A DNA stretch of 64,000 bases from Lactifluus volemus (taxonomy: Eukaryota > Basidiomycota > Agaricomycetes > Russulales > Russulaceae): contig WTXI01000039.1 of the NCBI GenBank assembly GCA_022376515.1, positions 62,001-126,000 of the forward strand, in the 5' to 3' direction. The notes beneath the pieces were generated by a model. That model was not told the origin of the DNA. It saw nothing but the letters and a program-made list of their open reading frames with translations, and searched no databases. Made by a program: the position numbers and the translations under genes. Positions 49,234 to 60,544 of this stretch are shown one piece after another (positions within the stretch are counted from its first letter, which is position 1; each line of letters starts with the position of its first letter).

Positions 49234-49327
49234 TTCGGTGAGCCGTTGTAGTGAGGTTCGTAGGTTAAAATAGAGGACAGAAGGAAGGGGAGGGGAGTTG
49301 GAGTCGACGCAATCGATAAAAGAGTCT

Positions 49328-49333
49328 CACGTG
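49328..49333. promoter_or_regulatory. CACGTG box upstream of NLR4
   Basis: CACGTG within GAGTCTCACGTGACAGACTG, about 95 bp before the NLR4 start codon; same position and flanks as in the other three blocks. Confidence 0.4.
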
Positions 49334-50231
49334 ACAGACTGGCCGTTAGCCTGCAATTGAACTAGTAACCTGCTTTGCTATAACCCGCCCGACGATCCTC
49401 AACAGATAACAGCGCTGCACTGGACTGGGCCAAGTTTCAATTGCCCCTTGTTCCCATGACGCTCATTCGTAGCCTTTATGACAATCATGATCGTCATCAT
49501 TCTTGGCACAGCCGACAGCGCAATGCTACTGATGTCGCGGCTATTAAGCATCTGTTTGCATCACGACGACCCTAGCTATAGAACACACGAACCAACCACC
49601 ACGGCGCTTCTCCTCACAACCGCCATCGCGCCATGGTCCCTCTCTAAACTCCCACTCCCCATTCCCACTGGCAGGGTCGTCCGCAAGTGTCAATTCGAGT
49701 TTTATCCCAGAATGAGAGTTGTGTGTTCAGAAATTGTAATTGAAATGCGAGCGTTTGTGGGCAGTTTTTCACAAGTTGTTAGGGTAATGAAGGGATAGAG
49801 ATAACGTCTTGTTCGTTTGAAAAACGTTTCTTTCGTTGGTATATCGTCTCAACCGAGACGACTTGTGGTTCGAGCCGTTGCCAGTAGAGAAAGTGTTGAT
49901 CGACGATCCTTGGTTCAGTTAGTTCTCCTCGTATCATCATCTCCAGCTTTCTCGGTGAGCTTTAACTCTTCCCACTGGCAGTCCATAACATGGCAGGAGA
50001 ATGAGTAGTGATATTAAGTACTATATTACAATCCATCCTTCCGGTATCAGACTAGGTGTCTATACAATTGGAAATTCTACTGTAGGGGCAAGTGTAAGGG
50101 GAAGAGAACCAAGATAACGACCTGATCACCGGTAACCAAAAAAAAGAAACAAATCGTGATAACGATCGAGGTCGGCACGGTACAGGCCAACGACAATGAT
50201 ATGTGTAAGTGATGATGATACTGTAGTGGTG

Positions 50232-51763
50232 TCACATATATTGAATTGACTTGCGACTGCGACTCGGAGGCGGCCCAATCGGTGCATTGTAGATTCGAAT
50301 CACCCGTGGTACAGCCAAAGGCGGTCCATGCGGGACATTCGTCACGAACAGATCTATCGGCTCATTCGGGTCTACCTCACGGAACGTATCCTCGCTCAGA
50401 CCCATCGAAAGTCGTGTGCGTTTGAACGGCCGTGGTTCGCTTGGACCATCTTGGACCTGTTTCGCCGGCCCGCGCCACCAAACGTAGCACGGGCCTTTAC
50501 GGAACGAGATGAACATGCGCATCGAGGGTACAGCGTCGAACATAGCGAGCGCATAACGCTCCGTCTTGTCGAACGAGTACATCTCTTCTTCAGTGCACGA
50601 GTCGATCGAGAATCCCGACGAGGATGAGGTGTACCCATCTTCGTCTCGCGCTACGGGGTAATTGAGAGGCGCCCACACGAACACTTGCAGTTTCGTAAAG
50701 TGCTCCTTGATGACCCGTAATATCCGCTTGTTCTCCCCTGCAGACTGCAACAAAATAGTCATCCGTGCTCACGTAAGCGAGCAGATCAAACACTTATGCG
50801 CTGATGATACGTACATAGTCGATGTTTTCGTAGATGGCGAGGCAAGTCAAGTTTGGTGCTTTATCAGCGAACGCCCGGAGAATACGTGATGTCGACAGAT
50901 ACTCGGTCAAAGTTTGCCGCGTGAGCGTCAAGCACTTGAGATTCCGACTGACATCGCGTAGAGATTGCGCCGCTCTGAGCTCCTCCTGAGCGTCACTAAA
51001 TCGCATATCGTACCGGAGCACCACTGGTTGTGGTTTCTCCCGCTCCTCATAACACGCGAGGATGTATGGAGAGATGCGCAAGTACGAGCAGCCCATCAGT
51101 GTCGCGTCCGAGGTACTGAGGTGCACTGGATCGTCGCCCGGATAGCCACCGTGTTCGAACGAGGCGAGTTGAGGCTGCGTAGCGAGCCATTGAGAGAGCG
51201 GCTCTGCCCACGTAAAGACGCATGCGAGACGTTCCAGCTTGAACGGACAATCTTGGAGTATCCGAACGTCGTCGTAATCCACTGGCCATGGGCGCTCGCC
51301 CGGTTGACGGAGGTGTATGGATTGAGAGATTGAAAGATCGGTGAGGTTGACGAGTAACTTCATCATTTGCGCAACGGTATCCGTGTCCCCCGGTTCGGGT
51401 TCTCTGTGCACGGCTCCGGTAAATGCCAGACGTTGGACACGACGAGCCAAATCCGGTCGGGCGATCATGGTGCGACAAAAGTGGAGAAGTCTCTTTTCGG
51501 GAACGGCAATATACCTGTAGAAATGAGCTTCCACATCGTCTCTGAACGAATGTGAGACGAGACAGAGACGGTAGTTGAAATCGGAAGGGCGGATGAATTG
51601 TAGTATTGGCCGAAAGAGTTCTGGGGGAAGGAAGGACTTGAAAGAGAATGAGGCGGCGAGTGCTCGGGATGTGGCACAATCAAACACTGAACGAAAAATA
51701 AGAAAGAGAGTGGTTGAATGTTCGGATTTGCGGCTTACCTAGATTGTCCCGAAGTCGATTCAT
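50232..51763 (-). CDS. F-box domain protein (block D), intact
   Basis: Probable SCF substrate-recognition subunit. Three exons, 51739-51763, 50815-51686 and 50232-50744, sum to 470 codons with introns of 52 and 70 bp (GT-AG). The start MNRLRDNL was chosen because splicing from it gives an unbroken frame into VFDCATSRAL; a start at 51685 would also work. The F-box is FLPPELFRPILQFIRPSDF...CLVSHSFRDDVEAHFYRYI (about residues 28-70). The remainder includes LVNLTDLSISQSI, LRDVSRNLKCLTLTRQTL and a C-terminal SFDKTERYALAMFDAVPSM region, without a clear LRR or WD repeat. This is the reference copy for the broken versions elsewhere in the array. Substrates cannot be inferred. Confidence 0.85.
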
Positions 51764-52030
51764 GCCAAGCTCGGAGAGGGAGCGAAGAAAAGAAGAAGGG
51801 GTGGCGGTGCGGCGTATTGGGGAGTTGAATACAATAAGGTCCTCTTGATGCTCTTTTCACCGCCGCGCCGTACATCATCAATATCGTTACCAGGAACGTG
51901 GAACCCAGCTTCTTTACTAGGGACAATCACACAAGCCACTCCCCCTTGTGGGAAATCAAACATGATCAAGGGTCTAAGTTCCTATTTTGGCATAACAAGC
52001 TACAATGTCGCCCAATCTCGCGGCATCTAT

Positions 52031-53933
52031 CTACCGACTACCGGCATCCACTTTTATCACCACAAATCGCCGTATTAGCATGTTGAATAAACTTCCAAAG
52101 ATGAGAGCAATCAATGTGCTGCTCATGATGATCACATTGTAAGGCATGCTAAAGTCCGGCGTCGCGAGGTCCACCAGCAACGCCGACGTATAAATACGAC
52201 CATGTGGCTCATCAACTCGCACGAACACAGCCGGTGGGAGATCCCACCCACGCTGTGCGTCTGGCGGATGCTCTTTATACCGCAAGAACGCTTTGCGCAC
52301 CCGAAGAGAGAGGTGAAGGCTCTCGTGAGGTGGCAACTCGATGGTGGCCTGTAACATGGCTGGTGTAGCATGTGGTTGTGACGGCGTATAAGTCATGTTC
52401 GTATATAAATGATCTGCAATAAATATCAGCAGACGCCCACGAAGAGCGCACCCTGCTTCACTTACCGCACTTTCTCCCATCACCGCACGACACACTTAAC
52501 GTGTGAAGGAAGAACTCGACGTGCCACGGCATGGTCTCTAAATAATGAGTTCGGATAACCGTTGGTTGGTTGTTCCGAATCACGATGGAGAGTTCTCCAT
52601 GCGTCTGGCTGGACCCTTTAAGCGTTCGTCGTACCGATAGCTCTGAGAGCGGTGACATATCCAGAGCTGAATTGCAAGTCAGTAATTGCAATTTGGAAAA
52701 GGAGAATACACGTACGATAAGAGAACGTTTGTTCCTCTGGCCACCGCATGGCGATGTCAAGCTCAGAGGTGCCTTAGTGGCGCTTATGAGCCAACTTCTT
52801 GACCAATCAAAGACAGACTCTCACCATTCGTAATATCATAAACCGCTGTCATAGCGTCGGCGATCATTTCTGGTTCAGGGGTCAACGTATAATTCCGACC
52901 CTCTAACGCAGATGGCAGCAGGACTCGAACTACGCTCGACGTGGCGATATTACACGCGCGCGGAATAGACCGATCGAATAACGAGCGTAGGCTCCAGTCT
53001 GTGGGGTCCTTGCCAGGTCATGCCGAAAACGATAGCATTTGGTACGAACACACTCACCGCGCCGGCGCTCTACCGACGTACGCACTGGGTCGAGCACTGC
53101 CTGCACCGTCAAGGTGAGCTCGATACCAACGCCCGCACGCCAGCGCACGTGAACGCCTAGGCCGTGCCAATCGGCATCGAAAATCTTGTGGGGTTTCAGG
53201 AGGGCAGCGACGCCCGCACGCGAAGGACAGGAAGGAGCTTCAGGAACGGGGTCAAGTTCTCGGTGCAGACTCGCTCGGCGGGGAGCGTGGCGTGGCGTAG
53301 GGTGTGGAGATGTGGAGTCGGTAGTCGTGGGAGGTCGCCCGTCGGTGGGAAGGCGCGCGTTGGGGAGGTAGTGTGAAGGGTTCCATCCTGCCGAGTGACG
53401 CGCAGAATAGGCCGGACAGCGAGTTTTGCAGGGATTTCCATCGCTCGTCGATACTGCCGGGGTCCCACATCATTGAGGCTAGACGACGATGGGAAATGAG
53501 AGAACGTACCTTGCTTGCGCACCGTCGCCCATCCACGCCCAGAGCTCCGCTCCTGACCCAACTCCAGGTTCGCCTGGGTGTCCCCAACGATCATAATCCC
53601 ATTTTCCAGAATTGATGGTTAGATGAAACTCTGGGATGCGTGCTCGCGCAGAATCTGGCCGAGTGCCAGCGGAAAGATACTATAGTGCTGAGCTACCGGA
53701 GAAAGAGTCAGATGGACAACAGCCGAGCCTTGCGGTGAATACTAACATGTATCATCTGTGCCCAAACTACTCGGTGCTCTTGGTACGGCCCCACGAAGGA
53801 GCGTGGAAAACGAGAAGTGGGCTGCGAGCTTTCCGTCAATAAGAGGGCGTAGTGTGAGTTCTTCTCGATATTCTTCTGTCGCTTTTGCTATTAAGCCTTT
53901 GGCAAGGAATAAACAGAGAAGAGACCACTTCAT
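52031..53933 (-). CDS. GPI transamidase subunit PIG-T/Gpi16, with apparent single-base indels
   Basis: PIG-T is an ER-membrane subunit of the transamidase that attaches GPI anchors to proteins. Start at 53931-53933 with a signal-peptide-like MKWSLLCLFLAKGLIAKA; exon 1 53747-53933, exon 2 53510-53692, exon 3 from 53478. Recognisable motifs in order: EELTLRPLIDGKLAAHFSF, QHYSIFPLALGQILREHA, GVGSGAELWAWMGD, SLSGLFCASLGRM, ERVCTENLTPFLKLLP, SALEGRNYTLTPEPEMI, and the C-terminal TPDFSMPYNVI membrane segment. Against the B and C copies it lacks single bases near 53634 (ATCGCG), 53383 (GACACCC) and 53238 (CCC), loses an acceptor AG near 53025, and gains a C near 53010. As written the frame is broken. 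Since PIG-T should be essential, either another copy exists or these are sequence errors. Confidence 0.85.
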
Positions 53934-56900
53934 TTCACGTTAAAAGAGAAAGACCGCTAAACTGGCATCCCCTTGCTTGGCATCCCTTGCTTGAGTCTGT
54001 CTGCCGACCTAAAGTGGTTGGGGTTAGGGTCAGCGCTTAGTGACCTCTTTCCCTCGTTCTCACACTTTCTCCTTTCCTCGAATCTGTCCCCACGCCAACT
54101 TTTCTGCGAATTCTCCTTCTAGCATTCTTATCACCTACCACGATAGGTTACGCGTTTTAGCCCACGATCGTGATTTATCGCTTTCTGGCTAGTCTAGGTT
54201 TTATGGTGCCAATCGGTTCGGAAGATATGTCCGAGCCTTGTCATCATCCTTGGCGCACGGATCTCTCACTAATCATAGTTGGCGTCTCCGATTCTTGCAT
54301 TGCGAACGTTGTTGATTTATCGAATCATGTCTCCGCCGAGAATTCGTCTGGGGAAAATATCGATATCACGTGTGTCCCTCCGAATCGGGGCAGAGCCGTA
54401 GTTGCTAGGGTCGCGTCGTCGGTCAAGTCGGTCAAGTTTCTACGCGAGACCAAGTTTTGGAGGGCAGCAAACACAATTAACTCCCGGGTCCAGTCCGGCA
54501 AGAAAATACTCCACTCATGACCAGAGAGAGGCACATGCATGGCAACGGCGGAGTGAACGACTATATGACGTACTTTTTCGCGATGCAGGCCTTGTTGTTT
54601 CCGTCGTCGCCGGCATCCAGCCAGGACCCCGCGGTACCACAAATCACCACCCGCCCCGAGGCGGTGACGCACGGGATCGCGATCATGACCCTTGTATGGT
54701 TCGGCTCAAGATATGACCTGCGGAGCCGACAAACTTTCTTGTCGGATCTGCCGGACCACACAACGGGCGGCAGTGGAAGAACGTGCGCGCGGTGGTATGG
54801 TTTCATCTCACCGCCTTGCACTCCAAAATTGATTGCCCCCCAATAACGCAGATGGAGGGGAGGGGACAGCTCGTCGTCTGTAAATCTCGGGCCGCGTTTC
54901 GGAGAATTAGCATTCCATGCTTAGCTGCATTCAGCTCACAACTTCACATGGGACCCAAAGAAAACAGACGGATCTTATCGATCGTGATTGATACTGCTCC
55001 CTATACCATCCTTTCTTTGACATAACCTGGTCCATATTGTTGGAGAGCTCCTACTCGAACAAAAAGGGCCAAGTGGCGTCGGAAGGATTCCGATGCGCGT
55101 CCTTGGGCTTCGTCAAAAGGTCAGGTACCTGACTTTTCAGTTGTTTGCAAATGCCAGGGTTCGCCGGTGCCGTCAGGTCACGCTACGCCCCCACAAAAAA
55201 TTCGCTGGCATGAGGGTTGCCCCTGGATGCGCCTGAATCCCGTTATGAGGTTAGTCTCACACAACGTAGTCCGCTGATGCAAACCCGTGAGCGACCACTA
55301 TGATTGACCTATCATCACCTTTTCAATCGTAGCAGCAAAAAACCCTCCGTAGCCGAGTCTTGTTCCGACCCACCTTCACCTTCGGGTGAGAATGTGCTGA
55401 ACAAAACTCCGACTGTGAGTAATGCTGTAGGACCATATCGCCCGTCCTCGGCTTGACCTTCCATGACAGTCTGGACTGGACTAGAGTGCTATTTGAATGT
55501 GATCTATACCATCGGGAACGGGCTAGCTGAGTTCTAGTGGTGCCAAAGGCACATCAAAGTATTTACATGCAGCCTCGAAGTCTACTTATTGATCGGCAAA
55601 CAAGAATCGCTAGAACCGTTGCGTCGCCTTGTTTGTTTATGGTGTGAGAATGGTGGGCGAGTTAGAAGGTCCGACGCCGGAAATAGCCGTGTTGTAGGTG
55701 GTCATGTGTTGAAGGTCATGGGATCGAGATGAATGCGGCCATTAATTAAGACGCGTCAACTTCGTAGCTTCGCAACGCCATTTCCGAAGACAAACAACAA
55801 ATAATTCGCAATGGCGGTTTTACGAAGCAACGACGAAACCCCGCGCCTGTCAAAAAGGCCCAGGGGGGACAGCTCACAGATGGGAAGTGGGCAAACGTGC
55901 GTAATACTTTAAATTGGGTTGGGAAATGCAGAACCAAATGATAACAATGAACAACGCAATTACGAGCCGAGAGAGACAAAAAAAAAAACTTTGGGTTTCT
56001 CCATATACGAGGGGAGTGGAGGGAGTGGGATCACATTTTGGTTTCAGTGCCATTGCTACTAGGGGACACGTGCTGACATGAGGTGGAGTGGGAATCATTG
56101 GCACCGTCCTTTCCGAACCGGTTTGCGGCGTAGCCATATTGTCGGCTCAAGGGGAGAACCTTGGGGGTGCCAGAGGAAAAGTCCATGGAGAAGGGCGGGG
56201 GGGAAAAAAGGCACACACAGAACGAAAAATAAATGTGTCATGATGATCAACTTTTTGTGGATTTCGTGGGCGTTGATTGGATTAGGACAAGTTCAAAAAA
56301 AAAAAAAACACGCTCAGCGCGCTTCTAACATTTTTTTTTTCGATACAGCTATTAAGAGACACGACATGACAAAGTCGGGAGTTGGTGTGTAAGGGGGAAT
56401 ATGGTAGTCAAGGAGGAAGTGCTGCAATGCGAAACATGAGACGTCGCCGGGGTTCATTATATATAGCTGCAATGCGGCCAAAAAAAAAAGGAATAATAGT
56501 ACAGTAACACGAGCGAGTGACTAGATACACATGGAAGGGGGGTTGCGTGCGAGCATTGGGGTATATAAATGTGACGACGTGACAGGGATAAACTAGGTGG
56601 ACAGCAAGGTGGCAGCAGGGGTAAGCGCCGTGTGATGGAGTGAAAAGCTGTGAGAAGTCATCGAGATTATGAGTTGGGTCCGATGAAGATGGAGTGGGGG
56701 AGGGGGGGGTATGCTCGTGCGCGGGGGGTGAGGTCATGAGAATTCGAAGGACGGGACGTTAACCGGGGGCAAACCCGGGCGAGGAGGCATCAGCGTGGAG
56801 GTGAGCGAGCGGCGGCAGCACGACATGCAAAGCAGTCATTGTCGACCGTGTCGACGACTTTTTGTACTTCGGGGCCATAATGCTAGGGGAGCCACGCGCA

Positions 56901-57698
56901 AGTCACGCACAGAGAAAAGAGGAGGACTAGGATTGCTAAAAACGAACCTTTAGGCACCCTGGGTCACGACAACCTCTCTGATGGAAAATGCTATGTTCGC
57001 ATTTACTCGAGTTACAATCCATGATAGCTACAACCAAGTGGCGTTGAAAGTGCTGTTTTTTAAAAAAAACACAACGATTAAGTGATGCCGCAGTCGAACA
57101 GTTTCGAAAAAGCACAAACTCCACAACGGGCCCATCGCGTTCCTTCACTGTAGAAGAGAAGGATGAGTTGCTCGGACGCGCAGTGGACAACAATGAGTTT
57201 CGACGTACGCTATACGTCGACACATTGACAAAGACAAGTTTTGTTTCAAAGTTGGAGAGGTAGGACACTTGGAGGCAAAGGTACTAGTACGTGGGGCTTT
57301 GGGGGGGAAATGGAGGAGAGCCTTTTATAGGCGAGATGCGATCGTACGTCGGTCAGAATAGATCAGATCCGAAAAAGTGGTTCGGTTTTTCGCCTCGGCC
57401 AGCTCTTTCGCTTATCTTGGTTCACTTTTCCTTCCCTGCTGACGATGGGATACCTTTTTTTTTTCTTGCCTTGACACTGGAAAACTCTCATATGCCGTCA
57501 GCGGTTTGTATACTTTTGCGTTCGTCCTTATCTTGTTATCCCTTCTTTCACTCAGCGTAGATCCCGGTCTTATCTATGATGACTAGTTCGTACGTATTCT
57601 CGTCGAGTTCCTCGTTATCTATCTCGTCTACGCCCCCATTTTTATTTAAGAAAGAGAAAAAGTGTTTCCTCAAGATTTATTAATAGTAGACTGCCACT
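53934..57698. other. Low-coding region, no recognised gene
   Basis: Unique sequence right of the array. Overlapping open frames on both strands at 54170-54850 (up to 116 codons) have no motif I recognise. Short minus-strand frames at 56031-56216 and 56408-56878 (one starting [12 protein letters not shown]) have a coding-like look but no clear partner exons. Poly-A/T tracts, a GC-poor texture and no paralogy with the array. I see no tRNA, rRNA or transposon ends. Confidence 0.4.
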
Positions 57699-58030
57699 CT
57701 ACCTGTAATCCAAAGTCACTCCATCAGGCCCTTCTTTTCCTGTTGTGCGATATGACGAAAACTTGTCCCTATTGATAGTGTCATCATCGTCATAACTTAC
57801 GCTGTGGCACATCTGCTTCCCGAACCTGAACCTCCCCTCTTCCATAATCCAGGTTCCGGTATTACAAACTCCATAGAATGACCCATGGTCCCTTGAATTT
57901 CGTCAGCACCCTTACGGACGCAAGGCTTCCCTTCTCTGTCTTCATTTCTTATCTCTCACCCATGGGACCCTACCGGCCCATGCATAGATGGCGTGCTCGG
58001 CCATGCCCTCGTGCGAACGTGCCTGCTCAT
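57699..58030 (-). CDS. Possible small protein, 87 aa, one intron (unrecognised)
   Basis: Two minus-strand exons, 57960-58030 and 57699-57891, joined across a 68-bp GTGAG...AAG intron, give an 88-codon frame from MSRHVRTRAW to GVTLDYR. The second exon has no stop for 64 codons and encodes a fairly coherent segment (FYGVCNTGTWIMEEGRFRFG, then an Asp-rich YDDDDT). An AATAAA lies about 18 bases past the stop (57676-57681 on the plus strand as TTTATT). No homologous family is apparent to me. An alternative minus-strand frame overlaps the first exon (58145-57942). The intron acceptor is AAG rather than the usual pyrimidine-AG, which weakens the model. Confidence 0.3.
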
Positions 58031-58170
58031 AAAGAGCAGCGCCCTCTTTTCGATGGCTGCAGGCGATTCCTTCTATCTGTACCATGACCGGGTTCCCTTC
58101 CCTTGGTATCCTCCTTCCTCTCTTGTCGTATTTGGGGACGTTCACGTGGCCTTGTCGGTAGACAAATCAT

Positions 58171-58840
58171 TCAATCACAAACCTTGATCTGCCCTGTGGA
58201 TCGACGTTTTCCATCGCATCTTGTATGGAGATCCGCTTGCTCCTTACTCTTTACTCGGTTTATCAACCACCGTGATAAAACTATAACAGTAAGAGCCAAG
58301 ATTGCGGCAACTTGTTCCCACTTTCTTCTCCTTGTCAACTCCGATGGGGTCTCGAGGGCTTCGGAATCCGACCGTAGGCGTTGTTGATCAATTTCACGGT
58401 TGACTTCGCGGGTAATGCCCACGGTCCAAAGGTGCCTAACCTGACCTCGCAATATGACCTCATGCTCACGAAGAATCGCACCCTTTTTCGCGTCCGACAC
58501 ACGTTCAATAGCGCATGCACCACAACCTACCGCCACCGGGCGCTCGGGGTACGCGTCATCTTGACGTGCATGTAGACCTCGCGCAAAGTTCACGGATTTC
58601 AACACTATCAATACGTCGGTAGATAGCACTCAGATAGCGCAACATCAGCGATTTTGTTCCGTTCGCGTAATTCATAGTCTTCTTCGCGCAACCGAGCAAT
58701 GACGTCCGACAAGGTTCGACTTCCGTCATCTTCTTTCGCGATAAGCAAAGGGGGACGGGAGGGATAAGCAGCAGCTCATTGCAGGTAGATACTTTGAAAA
58801 AAAATGAACCAAGTGACCAACTTGGGCGCGTGTGGGCGCC
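58171..58840 (-). other. Coding-like minus-strand fragments, charged/coiled-coil-like
   Basis: A 152-codon open frame ending at 58171 contains a charged helical stretch (SDAKKGAILREHEVILRGQV, then TREVNREIDQQRLRSDSEAL) and a hydrophobic segment near its end. Just upstream, about 58640-58800, a different frame without a Met reads TLSDVIARLREEDYELRER. Together they look like pieces of one coiled-coil-rich gene, perhaps decayed or with introns I could not resolve. No family recognised. Confidence 0.25.
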
Positions 58841-59379
58841 GGTAGTGTCTAAATGTACCGGCTTATCTTCCGTACACCCGGGACCGTCTCTCCCCCCCAA
58901 CTCCGAATCCACCACCCCTGCACCCTTCCTCCCATTACTCTTCCCTACACGTGTCAACGCGTGCAAGTCTAACCCCCAATTCCTGGACAACATGACCCCA
59001 CAATGATCAAAAATTTCTGTCTTCTTCATTTTACAAAGTCTAATTCCAGACCTAGCCTGTTACCAGACTTTGGGGAGTCCAACGCAAGGGGCATCAACCC
59101 CCTGATGTCTCCCCTAGCACCCCAAAAGCCGTGCTCTTTCGCGTGCGCGCACCCCCTTGAGGATAAGTGTCTCTTTTTTTGATGCCACTTTAGCGCCATC
59201 GCATCACATCACCCGCACAGTCACTTACTGCTCACGCTCCGCAGCCATTTCTTACCTGTGTAAAATTTATCGAGTCGTTGCGCGCCGAGTCAAATATAAT
59301 CTTCAGATCCCTGCTCAGGTGGATCGGCCAGAACCTAGGAACCAACTGATGGCATACTCATTGAAATTGATGCAGTACT

Positions 59380-60544
59380 GTGACAGTCCTCAATAAGTGT
59401 CCTAGGCTGAGTCATTGTCTGACGGCTCTTTTTTACTCCTGCGCGCGCAGTATTGTGCAATCCTTGCGTCAGTCCCCCCCCCTCCCAGTCGTGCCAAGCA
59501 CTTCATCTGACGACACCATCGCCAGACTAGCGCAGTCTCTGAGACGCCCTCCCCCGGCGCGATCGCGCGTGCTCTTGCGCGTCATTTCTAACGGCCGAAA
59601 AGATTTCGGCCGTCGGATCGGTTACCGTGCTAGCACCGTATGTTCGTGTCAACTCGTCTGCTTCCGATGCGTCAAGTGCCATTCCGCGGCTCAAAAGGAT
59701 ACACCATGCTGCCGAGAGGGTACTCACGCGCCCACCGACGACGTTCCACACTTTGCGCATAGGACCAGTTCGAGCTGGTCCGAACCTCTCCGCCCACCAA
59801 AAGTGAGCGCGCGCCTAGCGATCGACCATTCCCCCCAAGGATTCTTCTACCCGGATTGGGTGAGGTCGAGGGACACCAAGTAGTTTGGCACCGGTCACTA
59901 AAGTGAGTTTAGGCCAAAAGGGACAAGATCCCCAAGACAGTGCGATAATAATACTTAGCGTGGACGAACCTACACACAAAATTCAACGCAACGCCCTCCC
60001 CCTCTTTTCTTTGCCCTGTCGCGCCCAAAAAGAGTATTTCCACTCCAGCTCCACTTTTCCTTTCCTTCTCGAAGGCAAGGTCGTGTCAATTTTCTCATGG
60101 TCACAATTCTTTGAAGGCCTTGGGTTTCGTGCTTCCGTGTCTTGGTCCCTTCTTCCAGCGCTCCCGGTACGAGGCGCTCCGATTGAGACCTTCGGATACC
60201 CCTGGACCCACTTGGAGGGCGGGGCGCTAGGCATGGTCGTGATGCAAGACCAAGACCACCCCCTTTCTCGATTACAGTTAAAGGGTGGCGCCTCTATACC
60301 GAAGGGGGTTCAATACGAAGTGCTGCGGTGGGACTCTCATGGCGCACGTGGCTGGTTGCTGAAGGATAAGTGGACCACATGGACAAACTCGGGCGCCTTT
60401 CAGGGCATACATGCGGCCCCCCGTTTAAGAAATTTGTTCACACGCAAATCCAGCCAAGTGCATACGGTCAGTTGGTGCATTGCGACAACTGCTCATGGCT
60501 GTTCCCGTTCTCTCCTCGAAGGACTTGTACAGTGGCTTTCATGA
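59380..60544 (+). other. Two adjacent plus-strand open frames, unrecognised
   Basis: Open frames of 167 codons (59380-59883) and 219 codons (59885-60544) follow each other almost without gap. The first contains a Cys-rich stretch (CSCQLVCFRCVKCHS) resembling, but not matching, a zinc knuckle. The second contains GYPWTHLEGGALGMVVMQD and ends VQWLS. Neither shows a family motif, and long frames on the opposite strand overlap the second. They could be transposon remnants or chance frames in GC-richer DNA. Confidence 0.25.

Larger units (their letters stand above)
43600..53940. repeat. Tandem array block D (NLR4, F-box, PIG-T)
   Basis: Right-most block, about 10.3 kb, and the most complete: NLR4, F-box and PIG-T each retain start, stop and splice sites in recognisable form. 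It has no second F-box fragment and ends in unique sequence just upstream of the PIG-T start, so it is the best candidate for the ancestral arrangement. Confidence 0.75.

Noticed and set aside
52920..52945. GGACTCGAACTAC resembling a tRNA T-arm (minus-strand GTTCGAGTCC)
   Set aside because: It lies in PIG-T coding sequence (SSVVRVLL) in three copies, and no acceptor, D-arm or anticodon stem surrounds it.
59640..59740. Cys-rich stretch CSCQLVCFRCVKCHS as a retroviral-type zinc knuckle
   Set aside because: Spacing does not fit CX2CX4HX4C, and no protease, reverse transcriptase or integrase motif is found nearby.
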